A stretch of 64,000 nt of DNA, from assembly GCA_001653155.1 (NCBI GenBank), contig BDEJ01000030.1:28629-92628 (forward strand), given 5' to 3'. Below, one piece after another: positions 63,938 to 64,000 of this stretch (position 1 is its first letter; each line of letters opens with the position of its first letter). The DNA is from Porphyromonadaceae bacterium H1 (lineage in GTDB: Bacteria; Bacteroidota; Bacteroidia; Bacteroidales; Paludibacteraceae). A program made the translations under genes and the position numbers. The notes beneath the pieces were generated by a model that did not search any database, was not told the DNA's origin, and saw only the letters and a list, made by a program, of their open reading frames with translations.

Positions 63938-64000
63938 TCGTCGGGATTGCTTCACAAAACAACACAAAGTGTTTTGCCTCATAAAAATCCGTAATTTCTA

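Overview
The window is a chromosomal segment of a member of the Bacteroidales (Bacteroidota). The evidence is: SusC/SusD and other TonB-dependent outer-membrane receptors with an N-terminal carboxypeptidase-regulatory-like domain, a fused SecDF, a GH97 enzyme, DUF1573, DUF4876 and DUF6850 proteins, and Bacteroidota-type -7 promoter elements (TAnnTTTG) ahead of many genes. One protein has a C-terminal tail like the sorting signals of type IX secretion cargo, which points to a Porphyromonas/Tannerella/Parabacteroides-like relative. The species cannot be fixed from the sequence alone.

Layout. 1-13123 is mostly housekeeping: a hexuronate pair (SDR oxidoreductase and UxuA), an NfnAB-type flavoprotein pair, RimM, a minus-strand operon Yip1-SmpB-GH97, an M20 amidohydrolase, two DUF1573 proteins and the MeaB GTPase. 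13124-18300 is a visibly A+T-richer accessory island, nearly all on the minus strand. It holds an Rhs core fragment, several displaced C-terminal toxin tips, small immunity-like genes coupled by overlapping starts and stops, a truncated IS5-type transposase and at least four decayed reading frames. 18404-34007 returns to core genes: trigger factor, a tetR-tolC-mfp-rnd efflux operon, DNA polymerase I, a polyprenyl synthetase, an ECF sigma factor, an NfeD protein, an RluA-type pseudouridine synthase and RlmB.

34190-50785 is a long plus-strand outer-membrane locus. Its core is a duplicated triad, TonB-dependent receptor / DUF4876 lipoprotein / DUF6850 barrel, with an extra secreted protein after the first receptor and a gingipain-like (C25-type) protease and an ABC ATPase after the second triad. 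Two tandem TCCC...AGGGA palindromes lie just upstream of its promoter. No described function covers the whole set. It is the best candidate here for an undescribed system, with the toxin/immunity island second. 50786-51870 carries no recognisable gene and ends in a long susC leader. A SusC/SusD pair without glycan enzymes follows, then an ECF sigma factor with a small downstream protein, kbl-tdh (threonine degradation) and secDF.

Many of the longest reading frames opposite the large genes are shadows and were left out. Starts were moved downstream to the ATG that begins a signal peptide or conserved domain, or that follows the promoter, where the longest frame was implausible (SDR, smpB, membrane fusion protein, rluA, first receptor, protease, susC, sigma factor, tdh).
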